Shown piece after piece: positions 26,504 through 35,558 of a stretch of 64,000 bases of DNA. Numbering within the stretch: the stretch's first letter is position 1; the number at the start of each line of letters is the position of its first letter. Below the pieces are notes generated by a model. That model did not search any database. It saw only the letters and a list, made by a program, of their open reading frames with translations, and had not been told where the DNA came from. The DNA lies in the NCBI RefSeq assembly GCF_000009265.1, contig NC_008380.1, positions 1,927,501-1,991,500 on the forward strand, read 5' to 3'. This DNA comes from Rhizobium johnstonii 3841 (lineage in GTDB: Bacteria; Pseudomonadota; Alphaproteobacteria; Rhizobiales; Rhizobiaceae). The position numbers and the translations under genes were made by a program.

Positions 26504-27295
26504 TTACGAAGCCTTGGCTTCGAAAGCGGGGGCGAAATCACCCAGTGATTTTGCCTTGAGGATCGTGGCCTCGATATCCTGCTCCACGATCGCTTCAAGA
26601 TCGGCGAAGCTGTCGATGACATAGTAGATCGGCTGGAGGATATCGATCCGGTAGGGCGTGCGGAGCACGCTCAGCAGATCGAACGGCCGGAATTCGCATG
26701 CCTTGCCTTCCATTGCCGCCTTCGCTTCACTGGGAGATGAGACGATGCCCGCGCCGAAGCAGCGGCGACCTTGCGGCGTATTGATCAGGCCGAATTCGAC
26801 GGTGAACCAGAAGATCCGGAACAGGTGCCATGAATAGCCCTTGCCGAGGCGGACGGCCGTTTCGCCGAAATGCCGGACGAAATTGGCATAGCTTTGGTTG
26901 GTGAGCATGGGGCAATGGCCGAAAACCTCGTGGAACAGGTCCGGTTCCTCGATATAGTCGATATGCTCGCGACGGCGGAGGAAAGTTGCTAGCGGGAATT
27001 TGCCTTGCGACAGAAGCTCGTAAAAGCGCGAGGGCGGAATGAGCGCCGGCACGCCTTCCACACCAAAGCCGGTGGTCTCGTTCAGGCGTCTGTTGACGTC
27101 GAGAAGCTGAGGCACCTTATCGGGCTTCAGCCCCAGCATTTTGACGCCATCCAGATATTCGCGGCAGGCGGTATCGGAAAGCAATTTCATCTGACGCCGA
27201 TAGAGTTCACCCCAGATCGCATCTTCATCCGGGGTGTAGTCATAGAGACCATCCGGGCCGGGCAATTTGGCGGTGTAGCTGCTTTCCTTGGTCAT
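26504..27295 (-). CDS. phhA: Phenylalanine 4-monooxygenase
   Basis: 263 residues, typical of monomeric bacterial enzymes without the regulatory domain. The iron ligands are His122 and His127 (LFHEVFGHCPM) and Glu167 (FWFTVEFG). It converts phenylalanine to tyrosine with tetrahydropterin and oxygen in the cytoplasm. It feeds the homogentisate pathway encoded at 28.5-32.8 kb and diverges from an Lrp/AsnC regulator, its probable controller. Confidence 0.96.
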   Translation of the reverse strand: MTKESSYTAKLPGPDGLYDYTPDEDAIWGELYRRQMKLLSDTACREYLDGVKMLGLKPDKVPQLLDVNRRLNETTGFGVEGVPALIPPSRFYELLSQGKFPLATFLRRREHIDYIEEPDLFHEVFGHCPMLTNQSYANFVRHFGETAVRLGKGYSWHLFRIFWFTVEFGLINTPQGRRCFGAGIVSSPSEAKAAMEGKACEFRPFDLLSVLRTPYRIDILQPIYYVIDSFADLEAIVEQDIEATILKAKSLGDFAPAFEAKAS

Positions 27296-27328
27296 GTGCT
27301 GATCCTCCCAGGCACGGCGCTATTCCTG

Positions 27329-27388
27329 CCATTATGATCCGAGTTTGGAGGATTTTCTTTTCTTTCATGCTGGCTATCGCCATAATGG
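27329..27388. promoter_or_regulatory. Spaced inverted repeat in phhA/Lrp control region
   Basis: CCATTATG (27329-27336) and its complement CATAATGG (27381-27388) are 52 bp apart centre to centre, about five helical turns, as expected for an Lrp-type octamer wrapping DNA. Confidence 0.4.
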
Positions 27389-27418
27389 TGGCAAATATTC
27401 CCGAAAGTGACGCCAAAA

Positions 27419-27880
27419 ATGAAAGAACATGGGAATTTCCGCCGTAAGCTTCTGCAGCTCGTCCAGGCCGACGGCAGTCTGTCGTTGGCCGACCTAGCGG
27501 AAAAGGCCGGCATGTCGCAGAGCTCGGCATGGCGGAAGATCCAGGAACTGGAAGCCGACGGCGTCATCCGTAAGCGGGTGACGCTGCTCGATCCTGGAAA
27601 ACTCGATCTCAAGCTCTGCGTTATTGCGCATGTCACGCTGGAGGATCACCACGAAGAGGCGGTCGCATCTTTCGCTTCGATGGTGCTGGAGCGGCCGGAG
27701 ATCATGGAGTGCTACGCCCTATCAGGCGCCTTCGATTACATGCTGAAGATCCGGGCAAGCGATGTGGAAAGCTACGAAGCCTTCATGACCCGCTATCTCA
27801 TGCGCAACCCGCATGTGCGTACCGTCGTCTCGAGCTTCGTGCTGCGCGAGCTGAAATTCTCGACTGAACTACCGCTCTAA
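27419..27880 (+). CDS. Lrp/AsnC-family regulator of phhA (putative)
   Basis: 153 residues from ATG 27419 (GTG 27407 is an alternative). An N-terminal helix-turn-helix (about 10-55, LADLAEKAGMSQSSAWRKIQELEADGVI) is followed by a RAM ligand-binding domain (about 65-150, AHVTLEDHHEEAV, YALSGAFDYMLKIRASDVESYEAFM). Its position back to back with phhA suggests control by aromatic amino acids, as for other Lrp-type regulators beside amino-acid catabolic genes. Confidence 0.92.
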   Translation: MKEHGNFRRKLLQLVQADGSLSLADLAEKAGMSQSSAWRKIQELEADGVIRKRVTLLDPGKLDLKLCVIAHVTLEDHHEEAVASFASMVLERPEIMECYALSGAFDYMLKIRASDVESYEAFMTRYLMRNPHVRTVVSSFVLRELKFSTELPL

Positions 27881-27928
27881 TGCCTGTCCCCGAACGAGGC
27901 AGCGGAATCATCGCGTTCTGTCGCCATG

Positions 27929-28408
27929 TCAGTGAGCCGGCATCGGCACCGGAAAGCCTTCGAATGTCTTCAGCGTGTCGAGGACGATCGACGTCTTCAC
28001 GTGCTGCACCGACTCGTGGGGCAACAGAACGTCGTTGACGAATTTGGAGAGGTCGGCGAGGCCGCGGGTCGCGACCGTCAGGTGATAGTCCATTTCACCG
28101 GTCAAAGCATAGGCTTCGAGAACTTCAGGCAGTCCGTTGATCAGCTGCGAAAATCGGCGGGCATTGTCTCTGTTGTGGGTCGCAAGCGTCACGGAGATGA
28201 CCACCAGCATATCGAGCCCCAACTTCTGCCGATCGAGGTGAGCCCGGTAGCTGCGGATATATCCTTCAGCCTCCAGTCTCGTCCGCCGGCGCGAGCATTG
28301 CGACGGTGAAAGCGCAATCCGCTCCCCCAACTCGTTGTTCGTCAGCCTGCCGTCCTTCTGAAGTTCCTGAAGCAGGCGCAAATCCAATTTGTCGAGCGGC
28401 TCATCCAT
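27929..28408 (-). CDS. Lrp/AsnC-family regulator of hpd operon (putative)
   Basis: 159 residues from ATG 28408, with GGAG ten bases upstream. The helix-turn-helix (about 5-50, LDLRLLQELQKDGRLTNNELGERIALSPSQCSRRRTRLE) is followed by a RAM domain (VVISVTLATHNRDN, AYALTGEMDYHLTV). It is divergent from hpd and a paralogue of the regulator at 27419. The intergenic space contains paired TTGCAT/ATGCAA repeats. Control of homogentisate-pathway genes by tyrosine or a derivative is inferred from position. Confidence 0.92.
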   Translation of the reverse strand: MDEPLDKLDLRLLQELQKDGRLTNNELGERIALSPSQCSRRRTRLEAEGYIRSYRAHLDRQKLGLDMLVVISVTLATHNRDNARRFSQLINGLPEVLEAYALTGEMDYHLTVATRGLADLSKFVNDVLLPHESVQHVKTSIVLDTLKTFEGFPVPMPAH

Positions 28409-28467
28409 TGCGCGAAATCTCCAATACACTCACGGATCGTGCATAATTTCTTCTCGGAGCATAAAGA

Positions 28468-28518
28468 ATGCAAGAACTTTGCACGCGTTTTGGGCCACAC
28501 TTTGCATATCAAATGCAA
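28468..28518. promoter_or_regulatory. Paired ATGCAA/TTGCAT repeats before hpd
   Basis: ATGCAA-N4-TTTGCA (28468-28483) and TTGCAT-N5-ATGCAA (28502-28518) lie about 34 bp apart, with the second 21 bp before the hpd start. They probably form an Lrp/AsnC operator. Confidence 0.5.
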
Positions 28519-28538
28519 TCTCCTCTGGAGGAAAGAAA

Positions 28539-29648
28539 ATGGGTCCTTTCCCGCATGATGCGCCGCCCTCGGAAATCACCGCCGACAATCCGGCCGGCAC
28601 CGACGGCTTCGAATTCGTCGAATTCGCCCATCCCGAGCCCGAGACGCTGCGCGAGCTCTTCACACGCATGGGCTATGTTGCGGTCGCCAGGCACAAGACG
28701 AAAGACATCACCGTCTGGCGACAAGGCGACATCAACTATGTGCTGAACGCCGAGCCCGGCAGTCATGCCGCGCGTTTCGTTGCAAGTCATGGTCCCTGCG
28801 CCCCATCGATGGCCTGGCGCGTCGTCGACGCCCAGCACGCGTTCAAGCATGCCGTGTCAAAAGGCGCCGTTCCCTATGAAGGGGATGACAAGGCGCTCGA
28901 CGTTCCGGCTATCGTCGGCATTGGCGGCTCGCTGCTCTATTTCGTCGAGACCTATGGTGCCAGGGGATCGGCTTACGATGCCGAGTTCGATTGGCTCGGC
29001 GAGAGTGACCCGCATCCCCAGGGGATCGGCTTTTATTACCTCGACCATCTGACGCACAACGTCTTCCGCGGCAACATGGACAAGTGGTGGGATTTTTACC
29101 GCAACCTGTTCAATTTCAAGCAGATCCACTTCTTCGACATCGATGGGCGGATCACCGGTCTGGTCAGCCGCGCCATCACCTCGCCCTGCGGCAAAATCCG
29201 CATTCCGCTGAATGAATCGAAGGACGATACCAGCCAGATCGAGGAATATCTGAAGAAGTACAAGGGCGAGGGCATTCAGCACATCGCCGTTGGAACGGAG
29301 GATATTTACGACGCCACCGACAGGCTGGCCGACAACGGCCTGCGCTTCATGCCGGGTCCGCCGGAGACCTATTACGACATGTCCTATGAACGCGTGAACG
29401 GCCATAGTGAACCTGTCGAACGCATGAAGAAGCACGGCATCCTCATCGATGGCGAAGGTGTGGTGAATGGAGGCATGACGAAAATCCTGCTGCAGATCTT
29501 CTCCAAGACCGTCATCGGCCCGATCTTCTTCGAATTCATCCAGCGCAAGGGCGACGAAGGCTTCGGCGAAGGCAACTTCCGGGCTCTTTTCGAGTCGATC
29601 GAGGCCGATCAGATCAAGCGTGGTGTCATCGGGACTGCAGCGGAGTAA
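28539..29648 (+). CDS. hpd: 4-hydroxyphenylpyruvate dioxygenase
   Basis: 369 residues from ATG 28539 behind CTGGAGGAAAG. It is a two-domain VOC-type enzyme with Fe(II) ligands in the C-terminal domain: His in [11 protein letters not shown], His in GIQHIAVGT and Glu in FFEFIQRKG. The tail [19 protein letters not shown] is the gating helix. It converts 4-hydroxyphenylpyruvate to homogentisate. It is first gene of the hpd-hmgA-fumarylacetoacetase-maiA operon. Confidence 0.96.
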   Translation: MGPFPHDAPPSEITADNPAGTDGFEFVEFAHPEPETLRELFTRMGYVAVARHKTKDITVWRQGDINYVLNAEPGSHAARFVASHGPCAPSMAWRVVDAQHAFKHAVSKGAVPYEGDDKALDVPAIVGIGGSLLYFVETYGARGSAYDAEFDWLGESDPHPQGIGFYYLDHLTHNVFRGNMDKWWDFYRNLFNFKQIHFFDIDGRITGLVSRAITSPCGKIRIPLNESKDDTSQIEEYLKKYKGEGIQHIAVGTEDIYDATDRLADNGLRFMPGPPETYYDMSYERVNGHSEPVERMKKHGILIDGEGVVNGGMTKILLQIFSKTVIGPIFFEFIQRKGDEGFGEGNFRALFESIEADQIKRGVIGTAAE

Positions 29649-29709
29649 ACTCACTAGCGCCGCGCATCTGTCGGACGCGCGGCGCTGGAGTGTTCGGGGA
29701 GGAGTGAGC

Positions 29710-31071
29710 ATGGACCAGACATCGATCCAGACGTCGGATGGTGAAGCCGCGACAGCAAACACGCTGAAATACATGCCGGGGTTCGGCAATGACTTCGAAA
29801 CCGAGTCGCTCCCCGGCGCCTTGCCACAAGGCCAGAACAGCCCGCAGAAGTGCAACTATGGTCTTTATGCGGAGCAGCTTTCCGGCTCGCCGTTCACCGC
29901 GCCGCGCGGAACCAACGAAAGGTCCTGGCTTTACCGCATCCGCCCGAGCGTGCGTCACACCCGCCGCTTCTCCAATGCTTCCTATCCGCTCTGGAAAACC
30001 GCGCCGTGCCTCGACGAACATTCGCTTCCTCTCGGCCAGCTTCGCTGGGATCCCATCCCTGCGCCCGCGGAGAGACTGACATTCCTCGAAGGGGTGCGGA
30101 CCATCACGACGGCAGGCGATGCCGCCACCCAGGTGGGCATGTCAGCCCATGCCTACGTCTTCAATGAGGACATGGTCGACGATTACTTCTTCAATGCCGA
30201 TGGTGAATTGCTGATCGTGCCGCAGCTCGGCGCCATCAGAGTGTTCACAGAGATGGGGATCATGGATGTCGAGCCCTTGGAAATATGCCTCATCCCGCGC
30301 GGCATGATGTTCAAGATTCTGAAGAGCGGCGAACAGACGGTCTGGCGTGGCTATATCTGCGAGAACTACGGCGCCAAATTCACGCTGCCGGACCGCGGGC
30401 CGATCGGCGCCAACTGCCTGGCAAACCCGCGCGACTTCAAGACGCCTGTCGCCGCATTCGAGGACAAGGAAACGCCCTGCCGTGTGCATGTGAAATGGTG
30501 CGGAAAGTTCTATGTCACGGAGATCGGCCATTCGCCGCTGGACGTGGTGGCCTGGCACGGCAACTATGCCCCGTTCAAATACGATCTGCGGACATTTTCT
30601 CCGGTCGGCGCGATCCGCTTCGATCATCCCGATCCGTCGATCTTTTCGGTGCTGACCGCGCCGAGCGAAGATGCGGGTACGGCGAATGTCGATTTCGTGA
30701 TCTTTCCGCCGCGCTGGCTGGTCGCCGAGCACACGTTCCGTCCGCCCTGGTACCACCGCAACATCATGAGCGAATTCATGGGCCTGATCCACGGCCAGTA
30801 TGACGCCAAGGAGGAGGGTTTCGTGCCGGGCGGCATCAGCCTGCACAACATGATGCTTCCCCACGGGCCGGATGCGCTCGCCTTCGAAAAGGCATCCAAT
30901 ACCGAGCTCAAACCGGTGAAGCTCGATCACACCATGGCCTTCATGTTCGAGACCAGGTACGCGCAGCAACTGACGAAATACGCAGCCGAGCTTGAAACGC
31001 TGCAGGATAATTACCTGGAATGCTGGGATGGGCTGGAACGCAAGTTCGACGGAACCCCCGGTATCAAGTGA
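29710..31071 (+). CDS. hmgA: Homogentisate 1,2-dioxygenase
   Basis: 453 residues from ATG 29710 behind GGGAGGAGTG. It has [19 protein letters not shown] at the N-terminus and the C-terminal cupin with [26 protein letters not shown], carrying the iron-binding His and Glu residues. [10 protein letters not shown] follows. The enzyme cleaves homogentisate to maleylacetoacetate. It is 61 bp after hpd, in the same operon. Confidence 0.97.
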   Translation: MDQTSIQTSDGEAATANTLKYMPGFGNDFETESLPGALPQGQNSPQKCNYGLYAEQLSGSPFTAPRGTNERSWLYRIRPSVRHTRRFSNASYPLWKTAPCLDEHSLPLGQLRWDPIPAPAERLTFLEGVRTITTAGDAATQVGMSAHAYVFNEDMVDDYFFNADGELLIVPQLGAIRVFTEMGIMDVEPLEICLIPRGMMFKILKSGEQTVWRGYICENYGAKFTLPDRGPIGANCLANPRDFKTPVAAFEDKETPCRVHVKWCGKFYVTEIGHSPLDVVAWHGNYAPFKYDLRTFSPVGAIRFDHPDPSIFSVLTAPSEDAGTANVDFVIFPPRWLVAEHTFRPPWYHRNIMSEFMGLIHGQYDAKEEGFVPGGISLHNMMLPHGPDALAFEKASNTELKPVKLDHTMAFMFETRYAQQLTKYAAELETLQDNYLECWDGLERKFDGTPGIK

Positions 31072-31111
31072 TGCATCAAGTGAAGCCATCCTCCGGCACG
31101 GGATCTCGGAC

Positions 31112-32137
31112 ATGAAGCTTGCGACGTTAAAAGACTCCACGCGGGACGGCCGGCTCGCCGTCGTTTCCCGCGACCTGACCCGCTGTTCCGAGGTCGGTCA
31201 TATCGCACGCACATTGCAGGCAGCACTCGATGACTGGGAGCATGTGGCTCCGAGGCTCGCGCTCATCGCCGAAGGTGTCGAGACGGGCGCTCAGCCGACG
31301 ATCCGGTTTCACGAACATGACGCAACGTCACCTTTGCCGCGGGCCTATCAATGGGCCGACGGTTCTGCCTACGTCAACCATGTCGAACTGGTGCGCAAGG
31401 CGCGCGGCGCCGAGATGCCGGCGAGCTTCTGGACCGATCCGCTGATCTATCAAGGCGGTTCGGACGCTTTCCTGGCACCGCGTGACCCGATCGCGATGGC
31501 CGACGAGGCTTACGGGATCGACATGGAGGGCGAGGTGGCCGTCATCACCGGCGACGTTGCCATGGGGTCCAGCCCGCAGGCCACGCGCGGCGCCATCCGC
31601 CTGCTGATGCTGGTCAACGACGTGTCGCTGCGCGGTCTGATCCCGGACGAATTGGCAAAGGGATTTGGTTTCTTCCAGTCGAAGCCGGCATCGGCATTTT
31701 CTCCGGTCGCGGTGACGCCGGACGAACTCGGAGATGCCTGGGACGGCGGCAAGCTGCATCTCCCGCTGCTCGTCAGCCTGAACGGCAAGCCGTTCGGCAA
31801 AGCCAACGCCGGCATCGACATGACGTTCGATTTTGGCCAACTGATCGCCCACGCCGCCAAAACCCGCAATCTCGCGGCCGGCACGATCATCGGCTCGGGA
31901 ACGGTGTCCAACAAGCTGGACGGCGGCCCGGGCAAACCGGTGGAAGAGGGAGGAGACGGCTACTCCTGCATCGCCGAACTCAGGATGATCGAGACGATCG
32001 AGGCCGGCTCGCCGAGAACCCCCTTCATGAAGTTCGGGGATCAGGTCCGCATCGAGATGAAGGATCATGCCGGCCATTCGATCTTCGGGGCGATCGAGCA
32101 GACGGTCGAAAAATACCGGGGAGCCGACCCGCAATGA
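31112..32137 (+). CDS. Fumarylacetoacetase (FAH family)
   Basis: 341 residues, the bacterial type shorter than mammalian FAH. The FAH-fold core starts with PRAYQWADGSAYVNHVELVRKA. The metal ligands lie in DMEGEVAVITGDV, then LLMLVNDVSLR, FFQSKPASAFSPVAV and the GSGTVSNKL loop. It hydrolyses fumarylacetoacetate to fumarate and acetoacetate, the last step of the pathway. Its stop overlaps the maiA start as ATGA. Confidence 0.94.
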   Translation: MKLATLKDSTRDGRLAVVSRDLTRCSEVGHIARTLQAALDDWEHVAPRLALIAEGVETGAQPTIRFHEHDATSPLPRAYQWADGSAYVNHVELVRKARGAEMPASFWTDPLIYQGGSDAFLAPRDPIAMADEAYGIDMEGEVAVITGDVAMGSSPQATRGAIRLLMLVNDVSLRGLIPDELAKGFGFFQSKPASAFSPVAVTPDELGDAWDGGKLHLPLLVSLNGKPFGKANAGIDMTFDFGQLIAHAAKTRNLAAGTIIGSGTVSNKLDGGPGKPVEEGGDGYSCIAELRMIETIEAGSPRTPFMKFGDQVRIEMKDHAGHSIFGAIEQTVEKYRGADPQ

Positions 32138-32766
32138 ACGAGGTCGTTCTTTACGACTACTGGAGATCATCGGCGAGCTATCGCGTCCGCATCGCGCTCA
32201 ATCTCTTGGGCGTCGATTATCAGACGGTGTCCATCAACCTGTTGGAAGGGGCGCACAAGACCCCCGACTACATCACGCTCAACCCGCAGGGACTGGTGCC
32301 GACATTGGTGATCGACGGGAAAACACTGACGCAGTCGCTGGCAATCATCGAATATCTTGCCGAGCTTCAGCCGGGATGCGGATTGCTGCCATCGGATATC
32401 GCCGATCGCCAGAAAGTCCGCGCCCTCGCATATGCGGTCGCCATGGACATCCATCCGATCTGCAACATGCATGTCGTGTCGCATCTGATGAGCATGACCG
32501 AGAAGCCCGATGCTCGCGAGGAATGGATGAAGCATTTCATCTCAGACGGACTGCGCAAACTGGAAGCGATGATCGGCAAAGCCGACGGCGCGTTCAGCGT
32601 TGGAGACACGCCGACCATGGCGGACCTCTGCCTTGTTCCCCAGGTCTACAACGCCCGCCGCTGGGGCGTTGATATGACCGCTTTCAAACGCATCGTCGAC
32701 ATCGACGGCAGATGCGCAGACCTGCCGGCCTTCCAGGCGGCGCATCCCGACCGCGTGAAACCGTAA
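32134..32766 (+). CDS. maiA: Maleylacetoacetate isomerase (zeta-class GST)
   Basis: 210 residues. The zeta-class signature for glutathione binding is YDYWRSSASYRVRIALNLLG, with the SSxS-type catalytic Ser near residues 9-12. NPQGLVPTL and the helical C-terminal domain with DTPTMADLCLVPQVYNARR follow. It isomerises maleylacetoacetate to fumarylacetoacetate using glutathione. It is last gene of the operon. A short hairpin (32792-32811) follows 26 bp later. Confidence 0.95.
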   Translation: MNEVVLYDYWRSSASYRVRIALNLLGVDYQTVSINLLEGAHKTPDYITLNPQGLVPTLVIDGKTLTQSLAIIEYLAELQPGCGLLPSDIADRQKVRALAYAVAMDIHPICNMHVVSHLMSMTEKPDAREEWMKHFISDGLRKLEAMIGKADGAFSVGDTPTMADLCLVPQVYNARRWGVDMTAFKRIVDIDGRCADLPAFQAAHPDRVKP

Positions 32767-33144
32767 CGGCAGACCAGCCGGGACGGAATCCGAAGAAGCG
32801 TTCCCTTCTTCCTGCGGCTCTCGCATCCGTGGCCGGCACGCATCAGATCGCGTGGACTGGGATCTCACGATCGCGGCGAGGAACCGACGTTTACCTTGTA
32901 TCAACACTTCTGATTGTGCCGCTTGCCAGAAGATTGCCCCTTGTGCATTGATCAGATGATTGGGGTAGGTCTGAAATGTTCTCGTTAAAGCTGTTGATCT
33001 TCAAACTCGTGATGGACACGGGTTTAGTCGCATTGAAAGCTGACGGTCTCATCGCAAGGATTCGATGATCGCCCGGCAATAGGTGGGCAAGATATGCTGC
33101 GAGTGACGACAGGAGAGATATACGTGCTCGAAGGCTGGAGAAGA
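32767..33144. other. Gene-free spacer after tyrosine operon
   Basis: 378 bp. Apart from a weak 7-bp hairpin at 32792-32811 (possible terminator) and the presumed promoter of the next gene, nothing specific is visible. Confidence 0.5.
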
Positions 33145-34452
33145 ATGCGGAAATCCGTCTCGTTCATATCGATGCTGCTTGCGTTCGTCGCCATGGCAGG
33201 AGAGGGGCATGCAGCAATTTCCTACCAACGTCTGGACGGCGCCCCGGGACGTGGTCTGGTCATAAAGGGCGTGTTTGAATTCTCCGACGATCCGACGCAG
33301 CTTGTCGACGAATACACGCAGTACCAAGCGGACTACCTCAGCTTTGACTCGCCCGGTGGAAACGTGGTCACCGCGATCAGGTTCGGCCGCGCCATCCGCG
33401 CACTGAATGCAAGAACGCTCCAGATCAGAGCCATGGAATGTGCATCGGCTTGCGCCTTCGCCTTCGTCGGTGGCGTCGAAAGGTTCGCCGAGCCGGGCTC
33501 CATCGGCGTGCATCGGATTTCCCTATCCGACGATGTCCCCATGGACAACAAATTGGCTGTCTCGACCGTTCAATTGATGACCGGCGAGATCATCGGCTAT
33601 CTCACCGACATGGGAGTAAGCCCCAATCTGCTGCAGCTCAGCCTGTCGATCGACAGCACCGATATACGGTATCTCACCGCTGCGGAAATGCGAGACTGGA
33701 ACATCAACACGCCCGAGGATATGCCCTCGGCACAGGAAAGCGCGCCGCCCCCGCCCGGCGCCGCACCGCAGGAGAGCGCAACACCCGCCGACATGCCGTC
33801 AGACCTCAGCGCTTCCGAGGAGGTGGGCGCCTCCGAACCCGGCGACCTGACCACGGAGGCGGTTGATTTCGTCAACCGATACAATGACGAATGGTCGAAA
33901 GACAGTGCCTCGGCGTTGGCCTTTATGAAGGGCGTCTATGCCGACGAGGTCTCCTTCTTCGGAAACTCGGTCGACAAAGACGCCGTCCTGAAGGAAAAGG
34001 CAGCCTTCGCCCAACGCTGGCCGAAGCGCATCTACAGCGTCAAGCCGGGCTCCGTGACTGCCAGCTGTGCCGGAAAATGCGAAATGTCGGGAATTGTCGA
34101 GTGGTTTGCCGGAAACAGGGACACGGGTAAGACGTCCTCCGGGATGGCGGAATTCTCTTTGGTGTGGAACACGGCCTCTCTGCAGATTGAGTCCGAGACC
34201 GGAAAGGTGCTCGCCACGGACAAGGGGGCCAAGGCACCGGATCGGTTGATCCATCAGTGGACAGGATTGGACGATATCTGCCGCACGGGTGTCGATCGCG
34301 AGGGGCCTGAGACGCTACGGGCATGCAAACGGCGCGACGAACTCGGTCCGCTGCTCAATCGCGCGGACTGGTGTTATGGCCATAAGGACGAAGCCGGAAT
34401 AAACTGGGAGTGGCACAAATGCGATGCCAACTCCCGTCGGTATGGAGATTAA
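33145..34452 (+). CDS. Periplasmic ClpP-like protein with C-terminal extension
   Basis: 435 residues from ATG 33145 (GGAG upstream). A signal peptide (1-23, ending GHAA) is followed by a COG3904-type domain (about 40-190) with SFDSPGGNVVTAIRFGRAIR and MECASACAFAFVGGVERFA. These match the oxyanion loop and the serine-bearing helix of ClpP/SppA-fold proteins (Ser in ASACAF), and VHRIS supplies a His. An acidic Pro-rich linker (about 190-240) leads to a second domain resembling NTF2-like sequences and a Cys-containing tail. Periplasmic peptidase activity is inferred. Confidence 0.75.
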   Translation: MRKSVSFISMLLAFVAMAGEGHAAISYQRLDGAPGRGLVIKGVFEFSDDPTQLVDEYTQYQADYLSFDSPGGNVVTAIRFGRAIRALNARTLQIRAMECASACAFAFVGGVERFAEPGSIGVHRISLSDDVPMDNKLAVSTVQLMTGEIIGYLTDMGVSPNLLQLSLSIDSTDIRYLTAAEMRDWNINTPEDMPSAQESAPPPPGAAPQESATPADMPSDLSASEEVGASEPGDLTTEAVDFVNRYNDEWSKDSASALAFMKGVYADEVSFFGNSVDKDAVLKEKAAFAQRWPKRIYSVKPGSVTASCAGKCEMSGIVEWFAGNRDTGKTSSGMAEFSLVWNTASLQIESETGKVLATDKGAKAPDRLIHQWTGLDDICRTGVDREGPETLRACKRRDELGPLLNRADWCYGHKDEAGINWEWHKCDANSRRYGD

Positions 34453-34618
34453 GGATCGCCGGTCCGCGGGCGAGAAGCGGCCGTTTGCCTAAAGGAAGGT
34501 GAGGCGGTCATTGCGGTGACTGACGTAAAAGCGAAGACGGGGCTTAGCAGCCGTCAAGTGCCTTGTGGTGGGGATGACGCAGCCGCACGTCGCCATCGGC
34601 ATGCTGCCACTCCGGCAA

Positions 34619-34639
34619 GGCCGCGCACGGAGCGCGGCC
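34619..34639. terminator. GC-rich hairpin between convergent genes
   Basis: GGCCGCGC (34619-34626) and its complement (34632-34639) with a 5-base loop lie between the ClpP-like gene and the universal stress gene, which converge. Confidence 0.5.
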
Positions 34640-34654
34640 GTGTTCTCCCTGCCG

Positions 34655-35488
34655 TCAATGAGCCATGAATATCGGCATGCTGCTTTGCTCGATCATGTTG
34701 CGCGTCACGCCTCCGAAAAGCGTCTGCTGCCAGCGGGGGTGATTGTATGCGCCCATGACGATCAAATCGGCGTTCACATCCATCGCATGCTGCCTCAGAA
34801 TCTCGTCAGCCCTGTTTCCGCCGCTGGCCACACGATCCACCTGAACCTTGACCCCGTGGCGGGAGAGGAAGCTCGCGATGTCAGCGCCTGGCTCCTCTCC
34901 ATTCACCCGCTCTCGCGAGACTGGATCGATCATGGTCACGTAGACGCAGTCCGCCGCCTTCAACAGGTCTAGGGCCTGCCTTGCGGCACGCGATGCCTCG
35001 TCGCTCGAATCCCATGCCAGTACGATCGATTTTGAAGTTGAAGAGAGCGGCCGCCGTCCGCGGTTGATGATGACCGGCGTCGGCGTCCGGAACAGAGCGC
35101 CATCCATGACCCGTTTCTGGAGTTCCTCGTCCTGGCACGCTTGGCGGCCGACGAGGACGACGTCGGCATAGAGCGCCCGTTCTGCAACGTCCTCCCGCGC
35201 AAAGGCATATTCCGTATAGACGTCCTGCACATCGTAGGACAGTTCGGTGCGCGAGAGATACGCCTTGATCTCTTCGGCTTTCTTGACGAGTTCCTCGATT
35301 TCGCGCTGGCGTTCTTCCAGCCAGACGGTCGACAGGGAGTTGTATTCTCCCATCATCGGCGATGCGCCCATGCAGATCACGACCGCGCTGAGATGCGCTC
35401 CGGAGGCTCCGCAAAACTCCACGGCGGCCTTCAGATCTTCGTCGAAATATTTGGAAGTCAGGATGCTCATTACCGTGCGAATGGACAT
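34655..35488 (-). CDS. Tandem universal stress protein
   Basis: 277 residues from ATG 35488 behind AGAGGTGATCG; the frame to 35530 lacks a better site. Two UspA folds in tandem: residues about 1-140 (with ALYADVVLVGRQ) and 150-277. The latter has SIVLAWDSSDEASRAARQAL, DLIVMGAYNHPRWQQTLFGGVTRNMI and the ATP-binding G-2x-G-9x-G(S/T)-like loop. The FixK-type box at 35545-35558 lies 57 bp upstream, so low-oxygen induction is expected. Confidence 0.92.
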   Translation of the reverse strand: MSIRTVMSILTSKYFDEDLKAAVEFCGASGAHLSAVVICMGASPMMGEYNSLSTVWLEERQREIEELVKKAEEIKAYLSRTELSYDVQDVYTEYAFAREDVAERALYADVVLVGRQACQDEELQKRVMDGALFRTPTPVIINRGRRPLSSTSKSIVLAWDSSDEASRAARQALDLLKAADCVYVTMIDPVSRERVNGEEPGADIASFLSRHGVKVQVDRVASGGNRADEILRQHAMDVNADLIVMGAYNHPRWQQTLFGGVTRNMIEQSSMPIFMAH

Positions 35489-35544
35489 TTCGATCACCTC
35501 TCTTGTTGAATATCGAGAGGATAACGGCACTTGCGGCGACGTCT

Positions 35545-35558
35545 TTGATCTTCGTCAA
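35545..35558. promoter_or_regulatory. FixK/FNR-type box (usp)
   Basis: TTGAT-CTTC-GTCAA, 57 bp before the universal stress gene start and overlapping the last bases of the upstream ATPase gene. Confidence 0.8.
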
